Shown here: positions 25,627 through 38,998 of the stretch, piece by piece
How the letters are laid out: each line of letters starts with the position of its first letter
Numbering within the stretch: position 1 is the stretch's first letter
Assembly: GCA_905182995.1 (NCBI GenBank)
Contig: CAJJDP010000051.1
Coordinates: 480,286-544,285 of the forward strand
DNA length: 64,000 bases
Direction: 5' to 3'
Source of the DNA: Paramecium octaurelia
Lineage: Eukaryota > Ciliophora > Oligohymenophorea > Peniculida > Parameciidae
The notes under the pieces: generated by a model
The model's database searches: none
Seen by the model: the letters and a program-made list of their open reading frames with translations, nothing else
Told to the model about the DNA's origin: nothing
Made by a program: the position numbers and the translations under genes

Positions 25627-26358
25627 GTTTTTTACAATTATTACAAGAGCTTTCATAATTAATGTTCGATAAAGAACCTAAAGTAGCCGAGAATATGCTC
25701 TATAAATTGATGAAAGTAGACACATAAGAATTTCGAAAATAATTCAAGTCTCTCTATATTCCTTTCAATAGTAAGGATCAACCAGGTTTTCGTAAACCTG
25801 AAGGCCTATCTTGTTAAAGATACGAAAATCATTCTACAGATTAACTTAAATCAAAAAAACTATTAATTGACGATTGGAAAAAAAGTAAGTAGGAATAGTT
25901 GAGAGAGAAATTAATAGTTCAAACTAATTAGTCTAGATCCAGATCAATTCTATTTGAACCATTATATGTGAAAACAAGCAGCTATAAAGAAAGAAAACTA
26001 AAAAAAGATGGATTAAATGCTAACTCTCATTAAATTGTGAATTGGGAAAAGTTGGACTCATTAGATCCAAAATTAATTGTACTTGATGAATTCAAACCTG
26101 CTGATTTAATCTAGGAGGATGAGGATAACGAGGATAAATATTACCTCAAAAGCTATGATTTATCTAGATCTGACAAAAAAAGTGATCACAAGTAAATCAT
26201 GATGTAAAACTAGACCATTGTCGACTGAAAAAAGATTGCCAGGTTTTAAAATGAAAACTGAAACTACAAATAGAAGGACTTAGATCTCATCTAAAATCGA
26301 TAGTAGGATTGAGCAATACTAAGCCTATTTTAGACTTCCAAAATTGAGAAATAAATGA
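25623..26358 (+). CDS. Unknown basic protein, 237 residues, one intron, overlapping start
   Basis: Starts MSFLQLLQELSQLMFDKEPK at 25623, inside the stop of the previous gene (ATGA). A 22-nt intron at 26192-26213 (GTA...TAG) joins DKKSDHK to PLSTEKRLPGFKMKT; unspliced reading stops at a TGA at 26226-26228. The product has a helical N-terminus, a Lys-rich middle and the segment NWEKLDSLDPKLIVLDEFK. Family not recognised. If transcription is separate, its promoter must lie within the upstream coding region. A missed intron fusing the two genes was looked for and not found. Confidence 0.6.
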
Positions 26359-26418
26359 CAAATATTTATTTAATTGATAGTTTTCCAAGTCGTTATTATT
26401 TATTAATAAGAACATTAA

Positions 26419-28059
26419 TCAATTTATATCAATGAGTTTGAGTTCTAAAAGTTTAATAACTGAAGGTTAGGTACCAAATAAAATTACTAATTCAAACCTA
26501 TTTTCATCCCACAGCTTAAGAGACCTCCACTCTTTTACATCCATATAAGAGACATCATATTATTTAGCAACTGATGTTGTATCTTCATTAAACATTTATA
26601 CAAAGCCACTGAATAGTATTCTAAAGTCGTCTCTATCCTTAAAAGTGATATCACATAAAAACAAATTTTCAACTGCTTCTTTCATTCCTAACTTATTGTC
26701 TAAATAAAATTTATATGAAAGATTAATATGTTCTTTCATTTTATATGTGAAATATAAACAATCCTCATCCAATTTTGGCATTGCTTTGGTATCTACAAAG
26801 TAAAATAAATTTTATCCTTTTATTCCTGTATGAATATTGATCATCAATTCAAAATCTTATTAATCATACATATAATCTTTCATTGAAGCATATTAAATTT
26901 TATTTTAAATAACTTTAGTTTTTAAAAAGGTTGATACTTTTTTTTTTGGTTTAGGAGGAAGTTATTGTTGTTGTTGTTGTTGTTATTGTTATTATTATTA
27001 AGGCGATTTTATCTAAGGCAATGTTAAAGTTGTTTATTTCTACAATTAAAATGATATGTACTCATCATCACTATCATCATCTACTTATTATTTCTATTTT
27101 GATTCTGAAAGTGCTCTTGAATTCTACATATTTTATTTAGATCTTTATTCCATAATTGATTTATATTGTTTTTAGATTAGTCCTTTATTTACCCAAAAGT
27201 ACTTTTGCTTTAATTACTTCCAAAAATAATACATTAAATCTACTGTTGAATTCTCCCATAAAAAATATAACATTTATTTATCATTCTCAAAATAGGTGAA
27301 TAAATAATGTCCATCAGTCATATACGTAAAGGCTTTTTAATTTATTGATTTCTTTAGAATCTCTTAACATTCATAGGTTTTCATAAACTCTTTTGATAAA
27401 TTCAAATATTTTGATTCTATTTTGAAGTAAACTTAAATGCTATCATAAGTATCACTTTTCATATTTATAGGGATCCCATCTAATAAGATTTTGAAGTATA
27501 AATGAGAAGCAAAATTTAATTTCCTAAATAATATTTAAGGAGTGAATTATTTTTTGTTTACCCGAGCACTTGAAATATTAAGTTAAAGGGATTCAACTAA
27601 TTTATCAGGCAAATTCAATTTGGTTGCTCCATATTAAAACATAGAGTTCATTTTTTCATGAAAAGTTGAATAGCGATTTATTTATGAGTTAAAATATATC
27701 ACCTTCAACTATTCTACAACTTGTTTAACATTCTAAAACTATGCAGGATTTATGTATTAAAAATTATGAATGTTGGATTCCAATTCATAAAAAAATCTTT
27801 AACATACTTACTTTAAATTGATATAATCAGCAAAATTTGTCATACTAAATTTTATTACTATTCTAAATGGATTTTATGATATTGCAGATAATTTCCCAGA
27901 ACTATTTGTTGGATCATAAGGTGTTGACCCAGGAATCTTTTTCGGTTCTTTGTACTTTGATCTTACATTTTAATATTTTTGATTTTATTTAAAGGAGGTT
28001 TGAGTACTAATTTTGGATGTCTGTGAAGACTATTTAGTTAGAGACGAGGCGCGTTTCAT
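26419..28059 (-). CDS. Unknown 546-residue protein with a 13-Gln run
   Basis: A continuous frame runs from ATG at 28059 to TGA at 26419-26421. Residues 1-60 are Ser/Lys/Thr rich (MKRASSLTKQSSQTSKISTQ). Residues 65-330 look folded, with alternating strands and helices such as PFRIVIKFSMTNFADYINLK. At about 360-372 is a run of 13 glutamines written mainly with TAA and CAA, followed by LPPKPKKK, then another folded segment ending in LKLIDIN. The layout suggests two globular parts joined by a flexible linker. No catalytic motif seen and the family was not recognised. Confidence 0.7.
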
Positions 28060-28173
28060 TTATTAATTTATTAATTTCTTTTTTAATTTATTTCGAATGA
28101 ATTAACTTTATAAAATAAATATAAAAGAATTGGATTAATCTGTTATCTAATCAATATGTCTAATAAGCATGAA

Positions 28174-31100
28174 TCATAATTTCTTTTAGATGATCAGGCC
28201 TAATTGTTTACTTAGATATCGTTTGGGAGATACAAGTAGAATAGCTGTTAGGCATGTTTCGATAGAATCCTTTTAAATTTTCAGCAAATATCTTCCCAAG
28301 AAGAAAATTATAATCAATCCAAATAGACCAACACTTAATGTGAATACGAGCAATAGTTTTTTATATACATCTAACAATTAATTAAATAAATCTTTTTCGA
28401 TGCTGAGGAGTTTTTTATAAGCTTTGATCAATATTTCACTGCCATAATCAATGTAAAGTATATGATATTAATTATTGTAAAACTCAATGAAAACTTACTC
28501 AGAATTTACAACATTTTCAGTCTCATAAAATTATGGGTATTGAGCTATAATCGTGCTAACTTGAGTTAAGAGAGATTTCATTCCTTATTCAAAATAAGCA
28601 AGCATTCCAGGATTTAACGATATAGAATCAGTTAATGAGCAATCTATTCCTACTTCCTGTGTGCAAATGTTTTTTTCATTCAAAATGTTAAAGTTATTGT
28701 ATAATGATTCATCCACGAAAGATGAAAGCAATTAATTCTTGTATTTCTCAAAAAAGATGTCAGTTGAGTTGTCACTTAGAATTGCAGAGTAATCTTTAAA
28801 TTCACTGGTATTCATGATGTTATCATAAATACCGTTTGATAGAGTCGAATAAGCTAATAAGTCTATGTTATTAATTAAATTAATGATGGAGGATTGTGCC
28901 AACTTAGATGAGAATATAGTATCAATGTTGGAAATGATATCTTTTGATAGCATAAAGATTATAAGAAAGACGACAAGGAAATATGCTAAAATTACAAGGA
29001 GTCCAGCCAATAATATTGTAATGTATTTTTTTTGGTTCATTTTAGATTTTTTTAATTTTTCCATTAACTTATTTTTATACTTCTTATTTGAATTAGGAGA
29101 TGTGCCGAGATCAGGATTGTCTATCCTTTGTAATCCCGGAGTATGAGCAATAGACCTTCGTTGTCTATTGATTTCAAACATTTAAGTTTCCTATACAAAA
29201 TCTATTAGCATCCACTCATAGATAGACTTTTTCAATGTATTGACTACTACATCATAAATTTCAATTTCATCATTCACTTCTAGAGGTTAAATTGAAATGA
29301 TTTCTTTATAGAGAGTTCTGTGATTTCTCCTTAATTTTGAAATTAGAGGAATTTAAGTAAATTATAACATCATTACCAAAAAAAAGGTAACTACAATAAA
29401 GACAATAAGAATGTTTTGATAGTATGTGTAATTATTAAGGTTTTCTTAATAGCATGATTGGTGGGCCTTATAAGGTAGTTCTCCAATTTCTTTGAGATTA
29501 GCAACTGCCGAAGATGTCAGAGAAGCATCGAATACAAATGAATGATTACTATTATTTTGTTTAAGTTTGTAGAATTATCCGAGACTTAATTGGATTACTT
29601 CCTATAAAGTTGTATTTTATTAAATTCTATTTTCAATGTCATAAAACTGTTCAACGTATAAGTTGGCTTAATTAATTTTGATTGCATAATCATTTTATAT
29701 ATTGATTAGTTCTTGGAGTTAACCAAAAAATTGATTGGAATAAAACTATTTTAACACATCCATATCTTTGATTTGCAGTTGACTTGTAATTTCATTGTGA
29801 TAAAGACTATGTGAAATTTATGAGAATGAAGTTTGCGTTGCAATCATTAATTCAATAAGATTGAGGCAATCGGTTAAATCATACAATCCCTAAGTGGATG
29901 TTGAAATGAGTATGATAAAACAAACTATCAAAATAAAAGTAGCTGAAAATAAATATTTCTATATTCTATATGCATATGGATTACTTATGATATTCAGTTA
30001 AGCTTAGACTAGATTATATTAGGTTTCAAACAATTTTAAATTTTCTGAATATTTTACTTAATATTCTTCAAAAACCTATTGTTAAGTATCTTTGCTTTCT
30101 TGAGGTAGTTTAGACTCATTTTCGTTATAAAACTCTTACTGTTACTTTCTTTAATTGAATTTAATAAACACACTTTATGCAATCTCTTTTTCGGTAATAT
30201 TGAGTTTTGACCCTTTAAATTATGCATCCCCCACACTATGTTCTGATTACATTGAAGCTTAATTCTTTCTCTTGGATTCTTTACTGTTTTTCTCAGCTAT
30301 TTCTAACAAAGGTTTGCTTTATTTTGATCGGTTACTCAACAAATAAAATTCACCCTTGTCATCTTATTTAGGACTGAAAATTTAATCAGTAATTAAGACT
30401 TCTTTATTTTCAAAAGTGTATGCATCATCAAAATAATGTGAAGGATGAGAAGGAAATTGATAATTTGTGATTTCTTTATCATGTACACTTTTCTCTTCAC
30501 TAAAATTAGCTTGTACACTTATAGAATCATCATCATCAGTTTATTATTCTAATAGTTGCTTTTTTGATTGATAATTTTGATATATTTACTTAATTGTATC
30601 TCTCAATTGTCTTCTATATCCCTTTTCTGTATTCAGTAATTATTATTCGTTTACTACCAATTCAACAACAAAAATTTATTATTTTTGATCAATTTCATTT
30701 TTTCTATAGCGAAATTCTTCATAACTAACAGAATACATGACCGGAACAGGATGAAAATCTTATGGAGAAAATTTTTCTATATATCTTGAATATCTGTCTT
30801 GATATATTCTTTCTGCCCTTGTTTTCAATTGTTCGCTGTCCTCTTAACTTTCAGTATTTGATAATTGTTTTTCTTGTATAGAAGATCGTGATGATGGTTT
30901 ACCTTAGGTTTTTGGCAATTCAGATTACCTTGTTTGACCAAAATTAAGTGTTTAATGTCTTTTCAAATGTTCATCGTAAAAGAATGCACATAATTTTTCG
31001 TTGAAAATACTTACTGTGTTGAATTGTTCAATTTCTTGATACTCACTTTTTGAAACCTTATATGCACTTCCTGAGGAAAAGTTATTGGATTAAACTCTCA

Positions 31101-33894
31101 CATCATCAAATATTTTTTAAAGTATTTTTTCATATTATTAAACAAATAAATTAATATCTTCTGGAATAAATAAATAGGTTTCTTTATTTTACACTAAAAG
31201 ATTACTGATGTCAAGATCAGTTAGATTCTAATATCTATTTTTTGGAGGAATTTATCCATTCATTAAGAATTCTATGCCAGTTGACTCTATTTCCCTAGAA
31301 ATAAATGGTAGAATCATCCAAATTAACACTTTCTGATAGAAATCATCGATAGATAATTCAATATTGGACCATTTTTAATCGAATGCATTGTAACTTATCA
31401 TATAAATTACATTTACCTCTCAGATTCTTGTGAAGATTCAGATTTTGATATATTATTGCTTGATTTAAATTCATCTATTTCATGATATGTTCCTTTATTA
31501 ACAACTAATCTTTACATTTTCTCTATCATTTTATAAAGACCCCTAGTAATCCCCATAATATTTCCATTTAAATCAAACAATACGTATTAATACCCTTTGA
31601 ATGCTACGTTTTTCAATCGTTTTCCATCTTCCCCTATAAATTTAGGCTATTCTTCTTCAAGGGACTTCAGACATCCAATCATTGTAAAGTCATCTTCCAA
31701 TTCTTAACTGAAATTATGAGCCAAATAGACTTGACATTTAATTAATGTTTTATCATATAGTTTAGCAAAGGTTTGGAAATACTTGCCTATCCTTGCTGTT
31801 ACACCTCTTCTAATATAATTTTGCATCATTTCATCATGAACTGGTTCAAGCCAAGCTGGCATTAACTGATTTATGTTGCCCTTAGTATAATCAATAAACT
31901 AATTTAGTGGATGTTGAAAATGGCCAAATCCAAAGAACTTTGGAATCAAAGGAGAGATCACTTTATTCATCACTTTTCCAATATTGGGGCCAAATGCTAT
32001 GCATACCTTTACAGAGATGGCTTCGCCTTTAAAGAAATTGATATTTGTTATTTCAAAGGAATTCATACTTTTTTCAAATTATAGGATTTCTTTCCTTTCT
32101 ATTATATTAATAATCACATAAATTACCTTTCTCCATTTCAAAGTACTTTCTTAAGTTATTAAATAAGAGGAGATTAATTAAAGCATTAAATTTTAGAAAT
32201 TAAACATTGAAGGTTCTCCCATTATGATAAAATACGGGTTGATATACGTTAAACTAAAAAATCAGGTTGTCACGCAATGATTATAATTTTTTAACTTCTT
32301 TCTCAATTTAAGAATATTCTGAAAATTTGCCTTCTTTGAAAGATTTCCAAAACTACAATTTAAATTATCCTACTTATACTAAGAGTGGTATGATATTGTT
32401 TTTGACTTATTCCATTTAATATAGATCTTAGACAATGCTGTGTTCACTTTTACTCACTTATAATTTCACATTTGAAACTCGAGTATCCTTATTTATATTG
32501 TAGTCTTCATCTTTTCGTAACTATGTTTACAAAATTGATTGCAATACAAGACACATTTAGATAAAATAGAATGAGTAATCTCTCTTTTTTTAAAATAAAA
32601 TCTTTAATTCCTAATAACTTTTTGGTGCGTTGTGTTTGTATTTATTTATGAATGTTAAGAATTTGAGACTAAAAATTTCAAATACTCTTAAATTTGATTA
32701 ATTGTGTTTATATTTTTCAAAGCTTCCCTTAAATAAGCATGATATCATTATAACAATTTAATTGAATTGTAGAATTTTTTATGGTTCAATCTTCCTACAT
32801 TAACATTTTGTTGAATTACATCTATTTGTGTGTAGAACCAATTTTTAAATAAATTCAATTTCAATTTGTTTGCTCTTCTAAGCCAATTAACTTAATTCAA
32901 AAAAATCTTCAATATATAGTAAGTCATAATATTGATTTTTAGTGATATTGCTAGATATATAGACATTTGATCTCTTACTCTCAAAAAGAATTTAAAACAA
33001 ATATTAGACTACAGGTTGCATTATCAACATAATTGTGGCTAAACTATAAGGACTAGCAGTACTGAGAGCTTTAATTGAAGAGAATGTAAAAATTACTGAA
33101 TGTGTCATCAACGCTCGATTTAATGTGAAACCTGATGCAGAAAACCTAAATATTAATTTAGAATCATACCCTAAGGGCAATGAGAAGTATGCATCATAGA
33201 TCTGAATAATTAGTATTAAACCATGTAGAATTCTACTAATAAGTTGAGTGGTGGTATCATTATTCAAGTATAGGAGAGCCATTGGTATCATTAACAATTA
33301 TGCCAATAAGTCACTATATGAAAAATGCTTTCTTAAATGTTGTTCGTTGAATTCAAAATTAATAAAATAGACATTTGAAATTATAAGACTTAGAATTGTA
33401 ACTATTAACACCACTGATGCTAGAATTAGAAGCGAAGCATTTGAATGGATGTAATTCCAACCTACGTAGTAAAGTTATGGCAAATATAGAAACCATGAAA
33501 AATAAAGAAAATAGTAATTCACAATCATTGTTGTCATCTTTATTATATTTAATATTCTTACTTGCAAAAGGCTTTTTGAAATGTTATGATTTGTATTAGT
33601 AATCTTTCTGTATGTTATAATGATATATGGTACAACATTTATCAAAATTATGATAACTCCAATTAACATGTTTATGGAGTATGAATCTATAAATATTGGA
33701 GTGATCAAACTAATTCTCGATAAACCATTAATCAGCCGATAAATGTATTCATGATTTTCACTCACCAAAAAGTATGTTAATTGCAGATAATAAAATGTAA
33801 TTTGAAAACTAGTAAAAAACGAATTATTTAGGGAAGGTGACAGGTTGGTTTGGATGATTAAACTAATAAAGTCCCCTAAAATTTTCCAATTCAT
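28174..33894 (-). CDS. Polytopic PAS-type membrane protein (ciliate family), 1,889 residues
   Basis: Three exons, with introns at 32099-32126 (28 nt, ends TAG) and 31394-31416 (23 nt, ends AAG). The first 310 residues are a membrane region laid out like the N-terminus of the 15525-20360 protein (FTSFQITFYYLQLTYFLVS, IGVIIILINVVPYIIITYR). A PAS-like fold at about 600-815 (INQLMPAWLEPVHDEMMQNY, YQYVLFDLNGNIMGITRGLY) resembles the paralogue's. A hydrophilic stretch of about 450 residues follows, then membrane segments near 1297, 1480, 1614 and 1840. The end (RYLLKIQKDSIETCL...LLVSPKRYL) mirrors the paralogue's C-terminus. A sensory role is inferred. Confidence 0.8.
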
Positions 33895-34123
33895 TTTTAT
33901 TGAAATTATTTTATAACAAAAATTTGTCTCATTTATTTGATATCTCTATAATATTAATAAGATAAAATAAAGAACCAAAAATCAATTAGAATTGAATTCC
34001 ATTCTCAAAGCATTTAGTTAATTTATTGATTATAGTGGATAATTTATATTTACTTATTATTGTATTCTGATGATGCATTTTCACTTTAAATTATGAAATT
34101 TAATAATAAACTTATATAATCTA

Positions 34124-36416
34124 ATGGATGACAATGTTGTACCTCAATAAATCATCAAACTCCTGTATGATAAAAGTCAGGATAAGAAACAATAGGGATG
34201 CCAATAATTAAAATCATTAGTTTAATCTTATGCTTAAAGCGGGAAGGAATTGTTGATCAAATAAATAATAGAAACTTTAAAAATCAAATTTACATCATCT
34301 TCCCAATTGTACTTAAAAAGATAAGGAATGTTTGCCATTCAGACAGTGGCTGAAATTCTAGTGAAAGAAGTAAATGCGATTTTCATATATAGTTTCCTCA
34401 ATTGGCTGAAAGGTGTGTCAAAGACCTGACTTAACCAATCTTGGAATGTTTAAATGATAAAGAAGACAAGGCCAGATAATATGCTGTTGAATGTTTGTTG
34501 CAATTGACCAAAATTATGAAAACAATGATCCTTCTTAATTTTAATGAAATATTTGATTATCAATTGGGAAGATCAGCAGAACAAGATAATTAAATTGTTC
34601 AAGCCATGTTCTTGCTGGATGCATAATTAAAGACCCAAGTTCAAATAGCAGTCCAGGAGAGATTTTCAGATCCTGGAAAACAATGTTATTTTAACTTAAA
34701 CTCTTTTATGACTTAATTATAGAGTAAATTGAAGTCGAGAGTGACTTATGTTCGTCAATTCCTACTTGGATGGATAAAGGTCTTGAATCAATGTCACAAT
34801 AATGATTTGTACATATATTTTCCCATGATTTTGGAAGGCATCTTCATGATGTTAGGAGAATCAAACAAGTAAAATGAATGAGTATTACTAGGGAGGTTCG
34901 TAATGGTGCTGACTTATAAGCAAATGAGTTCTTGAAATAAGTAGAAATAAAAGTGAATCTGGATTAGAGAGTTAATGAATAGATCATAGAAATTTTGTTA
35001 AAAATTTGTTAAATGAAAGGAAATCAAAATAATTATGCCAAATTAAATTCGTTACTCTGGATTTTTGAATATTTAAGAGTGTTTTAATAAGAATTGGAAG
35101 AGGAATAAAAAGGGAAGTTGGGATTACAACATTCAACTTCCCAGATAAAGCAAGAAGAGTATTTGAGAAGCAATACATCTCCAATTTCCAAGAATCAAAT
35201 GCAATAATATTTAGGAGGATTTGAATCACCTTTAAGAAAAACGATCTTGAACAGTTTAAGCCAAATATTGGGTCCAATTCTGATTTTACTTTCTCATGAA
35301 GAAGAAGAAATTAGGAAAGCTGCTTAGAAAACTAATGAGTTATTACTAAAAGTTATGGAACGAGTCAAAAATTAGTCTGTAGAATTTATGAACATTGTGC
35401 CAACTATAAAGGAGATGTTAACTGATAAAAAAAGCAATACAGCTGAATCCGCATTAATATGGATGAAACACTTATTAGAAACGTATTCTGAGTCTCTCTT
35501 TCCAACTATAGAAGATATTTTAACAAAAGTATTTCTAATTTTATTATCAAGCTAATCGATAAATTGGCAGATTCAGAATCTGCTATTGTCTAAAACATTA
35601 TGGATGTGTTAGCAAATATATCGATGCATAGCCAATATTTTGAAATTGTAATCGATAAAATATTGACTATGCTCCATAAGAATTAAGAATAATCTGAAAA
35701 GAAAGGTGATTAGATATTTAAAAAATTATGTTCTCTGCTTAATCCATAAAAGGTCTATTTCACAATTACAGCTAAATTATTAGAGATATACTCAGATAAT
35801 GATGTGCTGTTCATCAGTAATACTGTTTAGACATTAACGACCTTGTTGATTTCAGAAAAAGAACTTTAAAATCTTAGAAATATACTTAGAAGTTTGAAGC
35901 ATGAAAAAGATGAAAAATAAAGATAACACAATTAAGAAATCTTTGAAACACTTTATAGGACATTTTGTTACAATTCTATGAGTGTCATAACATTATGTTT
36001 ACTGTCTGAAGAATATGAGTTGGCCTATAATATAATAATTAGTTTTTCTGAAGTAGAAGTCAATTAATACATCTTGTTAGAAATAGCCCAATTAATTAAT
36101 GTTCTAGAAACACCAGTATTCATCTGTAATATATATAAATATTAAAGTTTTAAGATTATAATTGTTGGAATATGATTCTCATCCCTTTTTAATGAAGTGT
36201 TTGTTTGGTCTAATGATGTTATTGCCATAAGGCCCAGCCTTTAACATGCTTAGGTAAAGACTAAAGAATGTTTCAAATACATAAATTTAGTCTTTATAAT
36301 AAGAAAAGAAAATGGAAACAGAAGAATTCTTGGATATTTAGAAATTACTGACATAGTTTAGAGACATTCGACTTCAGTGTATTAATTAAGAATCAAAACA
36401 AAAAGAATTAAATTGA
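34124..36416 (+). CDS. VAC14: VAC14, scaffold of the PIKfyve/Fab1 complex
   Basis: The spliced product is 733 residues (human 782). VAC14 is a HEAT-repeat scaffold that holds the PI3P 5-kinase Fab1 and the phosphatase Fig4 on endolysosomal membranes. Visible family blocks are RVTYVRQFLLGWIKVL, YFPMILEGIFMMLGES, IFETLYRTFCYNSMSVITLC, SFSEVEVNQYILLEIAQLIN and, after the last intron, FLRLQLLEYDSHPFLMKCLF with GLMMLLPQGPAFNMLRQRL. Introns are 34370-34392, 34869-34891, 35529-35551 and 36126-36147 (22-23 nt); the last two end AAG and are fixed by conserved sequence on both sides. The last 45 residues extend past the conserved end. Confidence 0.95.
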
Positions 36417-36731
36417 TCAATGTGTTAATTAATATCATTCATAAATAATATATTGTCATCGTACTTAATGTCATTTTAATCTTCCAAATAGTAATATCGA
36501 ATTATCGTTCTTTAAATTCTCTTAAATAGTTTCAAACATATCTATTTAACCATAATGAGTTCCAATATTCAAATTTAGCATTAGCAATTATAACTTAATT
36601 TTTAATTTCAATTGCAAAATTAATTTTAATTCGATAACATTGTGTCTCTTCTCTTGAAAATAGAATGAGTCCATAAAATCTTATAAGTTGAAAATATATA
36701 ATTTTTATCTAAATATATATAAATAAGGAAA
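36417..36731. other. Convergent intergenic region, no gene seen
   Basis: About 315 AT-rich bases between the stop codons of VAC14 and the RING ligase gene, probably both 3' untranslated regions. Confidence 0.5.
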
Positions 36732-38105
36732 TCAAATAATTCTAGTTTTACTATAAACTTTAAGATAATTGCCTTATTCATTTTAATCAATTTCATATAT
36801 TTCTATGACTCTTTGTCTACAAAGAAAGCACTCCCTGCTTTTTTATGCGCTTTCAAATGCGCATTCGTAACATATACCTCCATGACCACATTTCATCAAT
36901 ACTGCATTGGCTTGTTTTTCACAACAAATAATGCATTAAGTATTAGCAACTTAAGTTTTCTGCGTTTCAAGAACTATGTCTGTTTTTTATTTTGATTTTT
37001 TGATTCTTTTTATTTCCTAATTAACATCTCTAATTATATTTTATGAAAGATTATTGGCTCTTTCTGTAAACAGTTCTTCTTTATTAGTATTAGCATACAT
37101 TAAGAATTCTTATGATGTTACTAAACGAAAATAGGAAGGTGACAATTTTTTCAATAATATTGGAGATTTTAAATTTTGTTTGACTCTAATTTCATCCATT
37201 CTAGGACTACATGGCAATTCTCTTTGTGGGTAATCAGCATTCATGAAAGTAGTTAAGAATATGGAAATGTCTTTCAAAATAAAAAGAGTTCCTGCAAACA
37301 CAACCAAATTGAATCCAATAAGTATACCAAATACAATGATTCCAATATCTAATTTTAGATTCATTCCCACTAGATTGAAAGTATTTATTATCCAAATACC
37401 AGATAAGACGCTGGTCATTGAAAAAAGATAAAAAGACCAAACCAAGGTTTTATCTAAATAAAGACTAAGATTTTACATTCATTCGAGTGGAGAGATATTC
37501 TATGGTAGTAGAATTAATTAATTAATTTAGTAATTAAGATCATCAATAGTGTAAAGGCACTACCTATTAGAGCACTTAAATACATCCAATACCACCAAAA
37601 GGTTTAGGACCAAGTCCAATTGACTAATTGATTAAGTTTAATTGTCACACATAATGAAGCAATCAATACTGAAATACTATAAAAACCTTGGAGCTATTAA
37701 TATGATTTATATATATTTTTACATATCTAAAGATAGTTGAATATTCATGCTAATTATCTTATTGGCAACTCCATTTGATTCCAAGAAATGTTGTGAACAC
37801 AACAAACAGATTTACAAAAATATAGTAGTACAAATCGATATAATAGAGAATTATTATAAAAATGGCTGCCAAAACTTGGAGCATATGTTGGAGTGACAAT
37901 ATGAGATTTCTTTTAGAAAAGCAAATCCAACAAATAACTTCTTGGATAATCAGTAATCCAATTGGTAGAGCAAATGGGAGTAAATCATATTGAAATAATG
38001 AGAATATCAAAGCAAATATGTTGTAATATGTATACTTGAAACAGAAATATTTTAATGCCCTATCTATTTCCTCTCTTAATTATTATGATAAACTTACTTT
38101 TGCAT
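36732..38105 (-). CDS. Multi-pass membrane RING-finger protein (probable E3 ubiquitin ligase)
   Basis: The spliced product is 432 residues. Introns are 38075-38097 (23 nt, ends AAG), 37694-37722 (29 nt, ends TAG) and 37454-37476 (23 nt, ends TAG). The first 290 residues hold about eight hydrophobic segments, for example FALPIGLLIIQEVICWICF and MLQVLAAIFIIILYYIDLYY. A cytosolic tail ends in a C3HC4 RING at about 360-405: CIICCEKQANAVLMKCGHGG, then CYECAFESAQKSRECFLCRQ. RING domains of this CGHGG..C..C type usually recruit a ubiquitin E2. Substrate and membrane are unknown. The gene is divergent from a four-helix membrane protein, with 62 bases between starts. Confidence 0.88.
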
Positions 38106-38167
38106 ATATTGAATAATTTTTAAAATTAGAATATTACCTAACAATCAATGTTTATAATTATTTATAT

Positions 38168-38844
38168 ATGAATAAAATTGAGGATGAACATCAGATAATT
38201 ATGAGATAGATTCAAGGAGTATCTTTTGCCTCTGAAATGCATGATAGAGATGAAAAGCAAATCCACAAAGACTTGGTTAGAATTATTGTGAATGAGGATC
38301 GAAAATTGAAAGCCAAAAAAACATTATTTAGTCTGGCAAACTCAATCCTTATTGTAATATTATCAGATATTTCAAGGTGTTATCCATATATAACATGGTA
38401 TCATTGGTAAATATAGAGGCCTATCATTCATTTATATACTTTGAAGAATTACAATAGGACCCAGATAACTTTGGGATCCTCTATTACTTGGTGTTGTTAG
38501 ACATCGTTCATTTCTTGAGAATCATAAATTGCTGTAATGGGATATTTGGAGCTGAACTCAAATCTCAAAAAATAGTCACTTTTTATTTGATATTTTCATC
38601 ATTTCTTTTTTTATGTCGCAGTGTTCTGACAATCATTACTATAATTAGTTACTCTTAGATTCGCAAGTTATGCGCTGTATTTTTTTTAGATGAAGATGCA
38701 GATAGTCTGGCTCTCAATTATTGTCTGGTGATGGCATCATTCCTGTTTTTTGATGCTCTGTTCACAATGATCTGTATTGTTTAAGGTTCAAACAATAGAG
38801 AGAACCAGTAAAGTAATTAGTAATTGCATTTTAGTTTCTAATGA
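38168..38844 (+). CDS. Small multi-pass membrane protein, 217 residues
   Basis: Starts MNKIEDEHQIIMRQIQGVSF. A 23-nt intron at 38354-38376 (ends AAG) lies inside the first membrane segment. Four hydrophobic stretches are visible: SLANSILIVLSIYNMVSLV, NFGILYYLVLLDIVHFL, IVTFYLIFSSFLFLCRSVLT and YCLVMASFLFFDALFTMICI. The N-terminal 60 residues and the Gln/Asn-rich tail are hydrophilic. The topology resembles the first half of the neighbouring RING protein, so the divergent pair may share an origin; this is only a suggestion. Family not recognised. Confidence 0.65.
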
Positions 38845-38998
38845 ACTAAGACAAAAGATTTAGAGGAAGTACTTCATTTGCTATGAAAATGCTTTAAATT
38901 CATTTTTTTGAACATATTTATTAATTTATATACAACAGTTTAATATAGTAATGCACCGTAACATTGAGTCTTAAATTACAACATCTTATCGTTATTTA

